Positions 35,726 to 43,645 of a DNA stretch of 64,000 bases are shown in pieces. The stretch comes from Desulfarculales bacterium UBA696. GTDB lineage: Bacteria > Desulfobacterota > Syntrophobacteria > Syntrophobacterales > Syntrophobacteraceae. The translations under genes and the position numbers were made by a program. The notes beneath the pieces are model-generated. The model was given only the letters and a program-made list of their open reading frames with translations, made no database searches and was not told the DNA's origin. The DNA lies in the NCBI GenBank assembly GCA_002298995.1, contig DBMO01000046.1, positions 13,681-77,680 on the forward strand, read 5' to 3'. The number at the start of each line of letters is the position of its first letter. Positions within the stretch are counted from its first letter, which is position 1.

Positions 35726-37052
35726 ATTCCACCTCCGCTGCCGCCGCGCCGCCGAGTTCCGGCCCTCTGCGGGCATGACGCGATATCAGGTAGAAAGCGA
35801 CCAGGCCAAGGAAGCTATAGACCACTATGAAGGCGGCAAGGGATATCCCCACCTGAGATGCGGCTATGGGCGATACCGCCTGTTGGGTTTTCATCGTACC
35901 GTAGACGACCCAGGGCTGACGTCCCACCTCGGTTAGCATCCAGCCCATTTCGCAGGCGAGATAGGGCAGTGGGATCGAATAGACCAGGACTTTTAGCAGC
36001 AGGGGCTTCTCAGCGATATATTTTCTGGACGCCCAGGCAAAGCTGGTCAGGAACAGGAAAAAGAAGCCAAGCCCAACCATTATTCTGAACCCGATAAAGG
36101 GAATCATTACAGGGGGCCGCTCGGAGGGCGGAAAACTCTTGAGGCCTTTTACTTCGGCTTTTGCATCATGAAAGGCAAGCGTGCTCAGCCCGCCCGGAAT
36201 TTCGCCGAATTCGACGAGGTTGCGCTCATTTTGCGGGTCTGGTACCACAAACAGGAATTGAGGGGCATTGGTCTGAGTGTTCCAGAAAGATTCCATGGCG
36301 GCGAGCTTGGTCGGCTGATATTTGGCAACGATTGCACCGTTCATGTGTCCCTGGACGATCAGTACAATGGCGAAAACGAGTCCAAAAGTTACAGCCACCC
36401 TGAATGACTTGGTAAAAAAGGTGACGTTCTGTTTTCTCAAAAGGTGCCAGGCGCTTACGCCCATTACGAAAAAGGAGCCCACAATGTATGCGGCCGAAAG
36501 CGTATGGGCAATGGCGTACCAGGCAAAAGGCTGAAAGATTACGGCCAGGAAGTCCGTAAGCTCGGCCCTTCCGTTTCTGATGGTAAACCCGACAGGGTGC
36601 TGCATCCAGGAATTGGCTATGAGGATCCACACGGCCGAGACGCTTGAAGCCAGGGCAACCAGCCAGATGGATATCGCGTGCGCCTTGGGCGAGAGCCGGT
36701 TCCAGCCGAAAGCCCAAACCGCGATGAAGGTGGATTCCAGGAAGAAGGAGACCGTGGCCTCGATTGCCAGCAGCGATCCGAAAATGTCTCCCACATATTC
36801 GGAATACCGCGACCAGTTTGTCCCGAACTGGAATTCGAGCGTGATACCGGTAACCACTCCGATGGCAAAGTTTATGAGAAAAATCTTTCCCCAGAACTTT
36901 GCCATATTCTTGTAGTCTTCATCTCCCGTCCTGACGTAAATCGTTTCCATAATCGCTATAAGAATAGAAAGCCCCAGGGTGAGGGGCACGAACAGGAAGT
37001 GGAAAAATGTGGCCGATGCGAACTGTAGTCGAGATAGCATCAGGGTGTCCAT
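35718..37052 (-). CDS. cydA: Cytochrome bd oxidase subunit I
   Basis: The 444-residue subunit carries the haems and oxidises quinol while reducing oxygen to water. Likely haem ligands are His18 (FFHFLFVPL), the His of AHTLSAAYIVG and the Met of MGWMLTEVGRQPW. The Q-loop is short, giving the compact form common outside enterobacteria. AAGGAG lies 12 bases before the ATG. A cydX-like small gene was not seen after cydB. Confidence 0.96.
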   Translation of the reverse strand: MDTLMLSRLQFASATFFHFLFVPLTLGLSILIAIMETIYVRTGDEDYKNMAKFWGKIFLINFAIGVVTGITLEFQFGTNWSRYSEYVGDIFGSLLAIEATVSFFLESTFIAVWAFGWNRLSPKAHAISIWLVALASSVSAVWILIANSWMQHPVGFTIRNGRAELTDFLAVIFQPFAWYAIAHTLSAAYIVGSFFVMGVSAWHLLRKQNVTFFTKSFRVAVTFGLVFAIVLIVQGHMNGAIVAKYQPTKLAAMESFWNTQTNAPQFLFVVPDPQNERNLVEFGEIPGGLSTLAFHDAKAEVKGLKSFPPSERPPVMIPFIGFRIMVGLGFFFLFLTSFAWASRKYIAEKPLLLKVLVYSIPLPYLACEMGWMLTEVGRQPWVVYGTMKTQQAVSPIAASQVGISLAAFIVVYSFLGLVAFYLISRHARRGPELGGAAAAEVEYA

Positions 37053-37130
37053 TGGCACACTCTCCTTTTCTTCAATAAACACCAAAAGTTCATGTACTGG
37101 TATTTGTATCCGGATAATTTGATCGTGTGC

Positions 37131-37196
37131 GGGGCAGGCTTTCCAGCCTATGGGCCGGCCGGAGCTAAAGGCCCGGCTCGAAAATCCTGCCCCACA
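37131..37196. repeat. Dispersed palindromic element, copy 4, long hairpin
   Basis: GGGGCAGGCTTTC at the left pairs with GAAAATCCTGCCCC at the right, with an inner pairing GGGCC/GGCCC. It lies between cydA and rubrerythrin, both read on the minus strand, and is the fullest copy of this family here. Confidence 0.65.
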
Positions 37197-37304
37197 TCCT
37201 AATCACTCAGTTAAATTTTTCCAGAGGGTCCGGACCGTTAAGTATCCACACCGGAATCCCCGAACTAATTATTGGGGGGTGCCGCCCATGACGGGGATCG
37301 GAAC

Positions 37305-37802
37305 CTAACCCACTTTATAAAATGCCTTTTCACCCGAGCCGCAGATCGGGCACTGACCGGGCGCTTCTCCGCCGCATGTGAAGCCGCAGACCGAGCATAC
37401 GTGGTAATCGGTCTCATCGAGATTGCCCATCTCTTCCAGTGCCTCCTTGTAGAGAGTAGCATGCACCGTCTCCACCGCGTTTGCGTAAGTAAAGCTGCGC
37501 AGGGCCGCCTTGTTCTCTTCCCGTCTGGCCAAATCGATCATCGGCGGATACATCTCGACGAACTCGAAGGTCTCCCCATCAATTGCAGCCTTGAGGTTTT
37601 CCGCTGTAGTGCCGACCTTTCCCACCACATTCAGGTGAGAGAGGGCATGAATGGTCTCGGCTTCGGCAACAGCCCTGAAAAGCTTGGCGACCTGATGGTA
37701 GCCCTCTTTTTCCGCCTGTTTCGCAAATGCGAGATACTTCCTGTTCGCCTGAGATTCGCCCGCGAATGCCTGGATGAGATTGCGTTCGGTCTTGCCTTCC
37801 AT
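37305..37802 (-). CDS. Rubrerythrin
   Basis: The 165-residue protein reduces hydrogen peroxide in anaerobes. The di-iron domain has the Glu/His pattern AFAGESQANRKY, EAETIHA and ANAVETVHATLY. The C-terminal rubredoxin-like knuckle has CSVCGFTCGG and CPICG. ATG at 37802 follows GGGAGG; an upstream 20-codon extension is rejected. Next to cydAB it suggests an oxygen-defence region. Confidence 0.95.
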   Translation of the reverse strand: MEGKTERNLIQAFAGESQANRKYLAFAKQAEKEGYHQVAKLFRAVAEAETIHALSHLNVVGKVGTTAENLKAAIDGETFEFVEMYPPMIDLARREENKAALRSFTYANAVETVHATLYKEALEEMGNLDETDYHVCSVCGFTCGGEAPGQCPICGSGEKAFYKVG

Positions 37803-38094
37803 CTTTTCCTCCCGGTTGTCCTTTAAGAACATCTTTTCTTGCGCCAATTGGTGAACCGACACCCGGTCCCTCCGCCGTAAAGTGTTTCCCCGCCCGTTTT
37901 ACGCGACCGGATTTCGCGATATGGGCCTCTTTTTCCTCCCTGGCCATCTTCCTGAGCTTGAAGGCCGAGTCCCTCAGAAATCCATAGAGCACCCCGCAGC
38001 CGACGTCCTCCCTGGCTCCGTCGCCAAGATCGGCTGTCTCGGCCATGAGGTCCGCAAGGCGAAGTGTCCTTTCCAGAATTTCGTCGCATTGTTT
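37579..38094 (-). CDS. Small conserved-looking protein overlapping rubrerythrin, possibly with a disrupted end
   Basis: The first 70 residues (MKQCDEILERTLRLADLMAE..., then EDVGCGVLYGFLRDSAFKLRKMAREEKEAH) look like a real helical protein; I recall similar 65-75-residue proteins in other Desulfobacterota. The frame then continues without a stop for another 100 residues of Gly/Arg-rich, unnatural sequence, overlapping the rubrerythrin start by 224 bases in another frame. The true stop may have been lost or shifted by a mutation or sequencing error, or the protein really has an extended tail. Function unknown. Confidence 0.5.
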   Translation of the reverse strand, partial: KQCDEILERTLRLADLMAETADLGDGAREDVGCGVLYGFLRDSAFKLRKMAREEKEAHIAKSGRVKRAGKHFTAEGPGVGSPIGARKDVLKGQPGGKDGRQDRTQSHPGIRGRISGEQEVSRICETGGKRGLPSGRQAFQGCCRSRDHSCPLSPECGGKGRHYSGKPQGCN

Positions 38095-38796
38095 CATCCG
38101 GCTACTCCCTCGAAACGGTTTTGACCTAATTAAGGCAAGAGCCGTACCAGGCGGCAATGGGACAATCGCATTTTAATATCCTATGTTATTTCCAACTGTT
38201 ACGACAAGCGGCGATCTCCGGCGGCATTCATTCACAATGGGATTTGAGACAACTAATGAGACACTCGGATTAAAGCCGGCGAGACACCTTTCGAAACCAC
38301 GTATTGCTATCAGTGGCGAAACGGAGTGTTTAGGCGGGGCGAAAAGCTGTATCAAGTTCAAACCCGAGACAAAGTTGTCTCATGAGACACATTCCAGAAA
38401 TTTATCGCGGTGCGGCAAGAATTTTGAGACCCTTTCCTTGAATATGGTCTATATATGTTTTTGTAGATATCTTCTCGGACTGGACCATATGTCTGATTGC
38501 TCAACACTCGTTTACGCTAATCTCCTCAGAGGTTCAAAATTCCGCCGTCGGTACAGGGCTGTCTCAGCGCCCGCGAACATAAGCGCAAGTAGGATAAAAA
38601 TACGGTATTTTACCCATTTAGGTTTCCAGGCTCAGGTATTAGTTAGGACCACACAGAGTCGCGTGCTTTTGAGAAACTATGTGCAAACGTTGTGGGGGAA
38701 GGCCCCGCTCCGCCCTTTTGCGGTTTTTTCGTATTCAGCTCGCAAATACTTTCCGATATTCACCAAAATGTTCATCTTCAAACCCCAGAGGCGAAT
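38095..38796. promoter_or_regulatory. Long regulatory region upstream of phaEC
   Basis: About 700 bases hold a set of TGAGACA half-sites: 38245-38251 and 38257-38263 as a direct pair, an overlapping double palindrome at 38366-38389 (GAGACAA-AG-TTGTCTC and TGTCTCATGAGACA), and TGTCTCA at 38560. A frame of 205 codons on the plus strand (38183-38800) is open but has no family signal or ribosome site and is rejected. The sites probably bind a dimeric regulator. Confidence 0.55.
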
Positions 38797-39672
38797 ATGA
38801 ATGAGAATCGTCAAGCGTGGACCGATCCATTTTTGGTCTGGGCCGATTTGACCAAATCGGCTTCCGATTTCTGGCAGTCCTCCGCCAAGGCGTGGCAGGA
38901 GACAGCAACCGCGTTCGCTAAAGCAGCAATGGTGCGCGAAAGCACCGATAACGCAGCGGCGGCGTGGAAGGACCTCTTCACGGGAGCACTTTCGCCCGAA
39001 GCCTTGCAATCGCTTGGGAATTCCCCGTCTTTTAGTGAAGTCGCGGTCGAGGGGGCCAGGTCCCTGATAGACGGGTTTTTGCGCTTCCAGGAACGAATCA
39101 AGGCCACGGGCAACAACAACGGTCAGGGACCCGATTCCGGCGCTGCCGGCCACCAGGATATTTTCCGGCTGTGGATGGAATTCCATGAAAAGGAGATCCG
39201 GCCGCTGCTCAATGTCCCGCAGATCGGGCTTACCCGATTTCACCAGGAGAAGATGAATCAGCTTCTCGACAAGTTCAACCTCTACCAGGCCGCGGTAGGC
39301 GAATTCCATTACCTGCTCTGCCGCCCGATGGAAACCTCGCTAAAGGAAATGCGCGACAAACTCGATCAGTCGCGGGAGGACGATTCATCCAAGGATCTCA
39401 AGCAGTACTACGCGCTGTGGATAAAGACCCTCGAGGGACACTACATGGAGCTTTTCAAGTCTCCCGAGTGGAACAAGGCCCTCGCCCGCCTGGTAGATGA
39501 AGCCTCCACTTTCAGGGTTTCGAGAAACGAGATCATGGCCGATTTCATGCAGTTTTTCCCCATACCCACCAACAAGGAAATGGATGAGGTCTACAAGGAA
39601 CTATACACGCTGAAGAAGATGGTGAAGGGATTGATCAAAAAAGCCTCCCAACAGGAGCCGAATGCGCGATGA
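38797..39672 (+). CDS. phaE: Class III PHA synthase subunit PhaE
   Basis: The 291-residue helical protein is the non-catalytic partner of class III polyhydroxyalkanoate synthase. WADLTKSASDFWQSS near the start, the helical middle with LNVPQIGLTRFHQEK, and the C-terminal FPIPTNKEMDEVYKELYTLKKMVK are typical of PhaE. ATG at 38797 is preceded by AGAGGCGAAT. Its TGA overlaps the ATG of phaC. Confidence 0.92.
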   Translation: MNENRQAWTDPFLVWADLTKSASDFWQSSAKAWQETATAFAKAAMVRESTDNAAAAWKDLFTGALSPEALQSLGNSPSFSEVAVEGARSLIDGFLRFQERIKATGNNNGQGPDSGAAGHQDIFRLWMEFHEKEIRPLLNVPQIGLTRFHQEKMNQLLDKFNLYQAAVGEFHYLLCRPMETSLKEMRDKLDQSREDDSSKDLKQYYALWIKTLEGHYMELFKSPEWNKALARLVDEASTFRVSRNEIMADFMQFFPIPTNKEMDEVYKELYTLKKMVKGLIKKASQQEPNAR

Positions 39673-40772
39673 GTTCTCAATCAGCCTCCCACGAAAGTTT
39701 GTTGAAGGTTTTTGTCGAGGGCCTGGAAAAATCCCGTGAAAGAATTTTAAAGTCGCGAGACGTTCTTCTCGGACCCCTTGATACGGAAATCGCCACCACC
39801 CCCAGCGAAGTCGTCTACCAGGAAGACAGGGTAAAGCTCAAATATTACAAGCCGGCCAACCCCGAAAACCGAATCAAGACCCCGCTTCTGGTCGTCTACG
39901 CCCTGATTAACCGGGAGACCATGCTCGATCTTCAGCCAGGCCGCAGCGTTGTCCAAAACCTCCTCAAGGAGGGAATCGACCTCTACATGGTCGACTGGGG
40001 CTACCCCACCCGCAAAGACCGGTTCCTTACCATCGGCGACCACGTCAACGGATACCTGGACAATATCGTCGATTTCGTACGCAAGCGACATAAAGTCGAT
40101 AAAATCAATATCATGGGAATTTGCATGGGCGGGACTTTTTCGGTGATGTATTCCGCCCTGCACCCGGAAAAAGTTAAAAACCTCATTACGACCGTAACCC
40201 CGAGCAACTTCGAGACCAGCAAGGGCCTTCTCCATATCTGGACCAAGGACCTCAACCTGGACCACGTAGTTGATGCATTCGGCAATGTGCCGGGGGACCT
40301 GTTGAATGTGGGGTTTTTACTCCTCAATCCGGCGCGCCTCGTTATCGACAAATACATGAATTATTTCGAGAATATAGATAATAAGGAATACATCGAGAAC
40401 TTCATACGGATGGAAAAGTGGATTTTCGACAGCCCGGACGTTCCCGGCGAGACAATCCGCCAATTCATCGATGACTGCTACAAGAAAAACCTCCTGATCC
40501 AGAGCAAGATGGAACTGGACGGCGAATTGGTTGACCTTAAAAAGGTAACGATGCCGCTCCTGAACGTCTACGGCAAATACGACCACCTGGTGCCCCCCGA
40601 GGCATGCGACGCCCTCACCAGCAAAGTCGGCAGCCTCGATGCCGAAAACATCTGCCTCGACACCGGCCACATCGGCATCTTCGTCAGCTCGAAAAGCCAG
40701 AAGGAATTGATCCCCAAGGTAATAGACTGGCTGAGACAACGGGACGGCAAAGCCAAACGGGCAAAGCACTAG
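39669..40772 (+). CDS. phaC: Class III PHA synthase catalytic subunit PhaC
   Basis: The 367-residue alpha/beta-hydrolase polymerises hydroxyacyl-CoA into storage granules. The lipase-like box is GICMGG with nucleophile Cys152; Asp305 (YGKYDH) and His334 (DTGHIG) complete the triad. Length and the PhaE partner mark class III. The start overlaps phaE by ATGA. No phaA, phaB or phasin gene lies in the window, so monomers come from elsewhere. Confidence 0.96.
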   Translation: MSSQSASHESLLKVFVEGLEKSRERILKSRDVLLGPLDTEIATTPSEVVYQEDRVKLKYYKPANPENRIKTPLLVVYALINRETMLDLQPGRSVVQNLLKEGIDLYMVDWGYPTRKDRFLTIGDHVNGYLDNIVDFVRKRHKVDKINIMGICMGGTFSVMYSALHPEKVKNLITTVTPSNFETSKGLLHIWTKDLNLDHVVDAFGNVPGDLLNVGFLLLNPARLVIDKYMNYFENIDNKEYIENFIRMEKWIFDSPDVPGETIRQFIDDCYKKNLLIQSKMELDGELVDLKKVTMPLLNVYGKYDHLVPPEACDALTSKVGSLDAENICLDTGHIGIFVSSKSQKELIPKVIDWLRQRDGKAKRAKH

Positions 40773-40843
40773 CTTTGGCTGTTTGTTTAAGGAGGTATCG
40801 TACACCGAACCTACCGAGCTTTATTTAACGATAAATTGATCAG

Positions 40844-40871
40844 AATGGGCAGGGCTTCGGCCGTGCCCATT
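40844..40871 (+). terminator. Hairpin after phaC, probable terminator
   Basis: AATGGGCAGGGC pairs with GCCGTGCCCATT around a TTCG tetraloop with one mismatch. The T-run is weak, so it may need Rho or act as an mRNA end stabiliser. Confidence 0.5.
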
Positions 40872-40925
40872 TGCATTTGAGCTTGCCGGGCTCGACCGGG
40901 CACGGGGGACATTCCGTCAGCGTAA

Positions 40926-40975
40926 AATCAATGCGGGCGGCCAGGACACTTGCTGCCGGGCCGCCCGCATTGATT
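40926..40975. repeat. Perfect 17-bp inverted repeat
   Basis: AATCAATGCGGGCGGCC (40926-40942) is exactly mirrored at 40959-40975, with a 16-base loop. There is no T-run on either side. It could be a REP-type element or an RNA structure. Confidence 0.75.
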
Positions 40976-41286
40976 CTCCAAGCGTTCTGAATGAGGGAAT
41001 GAGCTAATCCGAAATCACCTGATTAATGAAGGCTGAATTGTCGCAATTCTCCCGCGGAGGCCGCTAAGAGGACTTCTTCAATTTTGATCTCGGCAATGTA
41101 AGACCTGGTGAAATGTCAGGATTCTTTACGAAAGTATAACATGGGCTTGGCGCCCATCCCTAAGAGGTTTGCTTGGAATTATGCTTTTGGCTTTTGTCGG
41201 AATGTTTTACACTCTCTCGAAATAATGTTCTCGGATTGGCTCTTATCCTAATCCTAACATGTAGATATAAATAGCATTACTTCAAT

Positions 41287-41302
41287 GGGCATGAGATTTG
41301 CT
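41287..41302 (+). promoter_or_regulatory. Sigma-54 (-24/-12) promoter candidate for the PEP-CTERM gene
   Basis: GGGCATGAGATTTGCT matches the consensus TGGCAYG-N4-TTGCW at all core bases, with GG and GC separated by the required 10 bases. It lies about 125 bases upstream of the gene. PEP-CTERM genes in several phyla are linked to the sigma-54 activator PrsR, which supports the call. Confidence 0.6.
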
Positions 41303-41346
41303 TGGCTTTACAGCTGTAGCTCGTGTTTTCGGTTATCAAAGAAAAA

Positions 41347-41375
41347 CCTCTGCCGCCAAGCAAATGTGGCAGAGG
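41347..41375 (+). promoter_or_regulatory. Leader hairpin upstream of the PEP-CTERM gene
   Basis: CCTCTGCC and GGCAGAGG form an 8-bp stem with a 13-base loop in the predicted 5' leader, 40-50 bases before the ribosome site. Confidence 0.5.
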
Positions 41376-41427
41376 AAACTTATGGGATATCAAGGTATTC
41401 GTTGGACAACAAGAGGAGGAATTATCA

Positions 41428-42048
41428 ATGAAGATGCACAAAGCGATGTTTCTGATAGCTCTGACGCTCGCTGTGGTCTTAGCTGGCAGTATTGCGCAGG
41501 CGAACCTGATTACGGGTAAACTTTGGCACGTCTCTGAGGCGGTATCACAAAACGCCATCCCGGCAAATGTGCCACTTACGACGCCGGATGTTACGTTCGA
41601 TGTGAATGCGGTCAACTTTGATTCTCAAACTTCAGGGTACTCAGTTGGGGCCTTCCTGACAGGCGGAGGGGCTTTTAATATTACAGAAAACACTTCCGGC
41701 ACCCTCGCCTCATTTCTGGATCCCGTACTCATCGAATTTAGCGGCCATGTCTCGGTCACTACTGGTATGTCATTTACCGTAGCGCACGATGACGGTTTGA
41801 CACTGATCATCAATGGTACCAACCTGGGATTCAATCCTGGCCCTTCGGCGCCCGCGACCACTACACTAAACTGGGGTGGACCATCAGGTACCTTCGACTT
41901 TCAGTTGGTGTATGGTGAGTGCTGTGGTCCCCCGGCAGTGCTGAAGACCAGTCTTCCTCTAAATAATGTCCCCGAACCCGGCATGATGCTCCTTATTGGC
42001 TCGGGATTGCTGGGCTTGGCTGCGTTAAGGACCAAGTTCAAGAAATAG
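41428..42048 (+). CDS. PEP-CTERM sorting-signal protein
   Basis: The 206-residue protein has a signal peptide (MHKAMFLIALTLAVVLAGSIAQA) and ends with VPEPGMMLLIGSGLLGLAALRTKFKK, a PEP-CTERM signal with hydrophobic span and basic tail, processed by exosortase. The middle is beta-rich; AHDDGLTLIINGTNLG resembles the PA14/GLEYA-type sugar-binding pattern, though this is weak. GAGGAGG precedes the ATG at 41428. It would be an exported, probably extracellular matrix-associated protein. A terminator follows. Confidence 0.88.
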   Translation: MKMHKAMFLIALTLAVVLAGSIAQANLITGKLWHVSEAVSQNAIPANVPLTTPDVTFDVNAVNFDSQTSGYSVGAFLTGGGAFNITENTSGTLASFLDPVLIEFSGHVSVTTGMSFTVAHDDGLTLIINGTNLGFNPGPSAPATTTLNWGGPSGTFDFQLVYGECCGPPAVLKTSLPLNNVPEPGMMLLIGSGLLGLAALRTKFKK

Positions 42049-42080
42049 CGTAAGCGCTTTTCAAGCGTTGCAAGAAAGGA

Positions 42081-42111
42081 AGGCAGGGTCTAATCGGCCC
42101 TGCCTTTTTTT
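42081..42111 (+). terminator. Terminator of the PEP-CTERM gene
   Basis: AGGCAGGG pairs with CCCTGCCT (42081-42105) and is followed by a run of seven T. Confidence 0.95.
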
Positions 42112-42152
42112 CGTCACAAAACAAATCTTTCCTGACAGGAGTTTCCACAACC

Positions 42153-43112
42153 ATGCCATCTTGCCCTAAAACGGCGCGGGTCATTCAGGTTTTCATTGGC
42201 CTGGTTTTCATCCTGGCAGGTATGGTTAAAGTCTGGGAGCCTCTCCTTTTCTACTGGGAGGTCCTGCCCCTTACCCAGTCCCTTACCCAGATGTTAGGCC
42301 TGGGGAACGCCATCTGGCCGTTGCCCGCGCGGCTAGCACTCCTGTTGGGACCAATTGAAACGGGACTTGGATTGGCGCTCATACTCAACTGGCGTCCTGG
42401 TTTCGTTCTGCCTTTGAGCGTTTCCATGACAGCCTGTTTCCTTGGGTTCATGCTCTACGTGTGGCGCCTCGGTGCGGGAGACGACTGCGGTTGCTTCGGA
42501 TTTCTGGTCGAACGAAGTCCCGGTGAAGCTGCAACAGAGGATTCAGTGATGTTGGGGCTGCTCCTTTTTGCCTGGTGGGCCAGGAAGCGGGAGGAGATCG
42601 GTCCCAGAAGAATTAATGGCTGGCTGGTGTTGGGGGGCACTGTCCTTGCTCTGGCCTTGGGAGGGATAAGATTTTTCCCTGTCATGGATCGCCTGGACGC
42701 ATCGGACCTGCGGGTGGGATTCCAGATAAGCGGATTGAGGCTTACTGGAGCAGATGCCGATCTGATGAAGGGTGAACATCTGGTCGAGTTTTTCAGCCCG
42801 ATCTGTATGAAATGTGAAAGAATGGTCCCCATGCTGAACAAAGGCAAGGAAAAGCCCGGGCTTCCTCAAGTCATCGGCCTTACCGCCTATGCTCAGGATT
42901 CCGCTGAGTTGCTCATATTCAAGCTCAAAACTCAGCCTAACTACCCCATGGCGACTATCTCGAGGCCGGATTTTCTACGCCTCACTTGGCGTAGCCCATA
43001 TCCCCGCCTGGCATATGTGCGTGACGGGACCATCTTGTGTGTATGGGAATCCGATGATCATCCAACGTGGACACAGATTGAAAGTTCGATAACCGAAAGT
43101 GTGAAACGGTAG
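42153..43112 (+). CDS. MauE/DoxX-type membrane protein fused to a thioredoxin-like domain
   Basis: The 319-residue protein has four membrane spans in its first 150 residues, in the MauE/DoxX style, with DDCGCFGF between spans 3 and 4 giving a redox-active Cys pair. A fifth span (WLVLGGTVLALALGGIRFF) leads to a thioredoxin-like domain with SPICMKCERM (CxxC) and a late cis-Pro-like SPYPRLAY. Such fusions pass electrons or disulfides across the membrane. GGAG lies 11 bases before the ATG. It follows the PEP-CTERM gene after a terminator, so a shared role is only suggested by position. Confidence 0.82.
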   Translation: MPSCPKTARVIQVFIGLVFILAGMVKVWEPLLFYWEVLPLTQSLTQMLGLGNAIWPLPARLALLLGPIETGLGLALILNWRPGFVLPLSVSMTACFLGFMLYVWRLGAGDDCGCFGFLVERSPGEAATEDSVMLGLLLFAWWARKREEIGPRRINGWLVLGGTVLALALGGIRFFPVMDRLDASDLRVGFQISGLRLTGADADLMKGEHLVEFFSPICMKCERMVPMLNKGKEKPGLPQVIGLTAYAQDSAELLIFKLKTQPNYPMATISRPDFLRLTWRSPYPRLAYVRDGTILCVWESDDHPTWTQIESSITESVKR

Positions 43113-43645
43113 GCAATTGCTTTTTAGGGGTCTAATACTGATTTACCAAGAAAATGCTCAATTTTCATGCTTCGCGGGCGAGGCGCAGCATCATGGAAAA
43201 TTGCGTTCAAGTTGCGCCTAAAAACCGATGGGTTCCGCTCCTCTCCACCCATCCTACGCTCAGTCTGCGTGCTAGGTTAAGATGTAGGATGGGTGGAGAG
43301 GAGCGGAACCCATCGGTTCAATCTTGAACGCGAGCTGGTATAAACACAGTGAGGTCCCAAGGTGCAAAAGACAACCTGGGGGGGCACGCACGATGTTAGA
43401 ACCCATCCTCATTAGGCTTTGGCAGGAAAACAAAAGTCTGCCACGGCCCTGCCCCAAGTCACCCCAAAACAGTATCCCGCCCGAAAACATCAGGCATGAG
43501 AACAAATGGCGCCAATCCCGCTTAAGCGATCAACCCTGCTGGCTTAATCGCATCTGGACAAAAACAGGATATTTGTGTTTACTTGCCGTGCGAAATTTGG
43601 CTGAAACCGAGCACCGAAACCGAAACGAAAGGCGCGGGTTTATGT
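43113..43645. other. Intergenic region with a large inverted repeat
   Basis: About 530 bases hold the 35-bp inverted repeat element at 43203-43331 and its extension to about 43373. Small open frames here lack support. Confidence 0.5.
43203..43331. repeat. REP/MITE-like element with perfect 35-bp arms
   Basis: The arms at 43223-43257 and 43284-43318 are exact inverse copies (right arm begins GTAGGATGGGTGGAGAGGAG). Outer arms GCGTTCAAG (43203-43211) and CTTGAACGC (43323-43331) extend the pairing after a short unpaired step. A related half-element lies at 52746-52807. No coding sequence is inside. Confidence 0.85.

Larger units (their letters stand above)
40773..41427. other. Intergenic region with hairpins and a sigma-54 promoter candidate
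   Basis: About 650 bases separate phaC from the PEP-CTERM gene. It holds an unused-looking AAGGAGGT at 40790, hairpins at 40844-40871 and 40926-40975, a sigma-54-like promoter at 41287-41302 and a leader hairpin at 41347-41375. No further gene is seen. Confidence 0.5.

Noticed and set aside
38183..38800. Open frame of 205 codons on the plus strand before phaE
   Set aside because: No ribosome site, no family signal, and composition unlike a protein; it covers the TGAGACA operator region.
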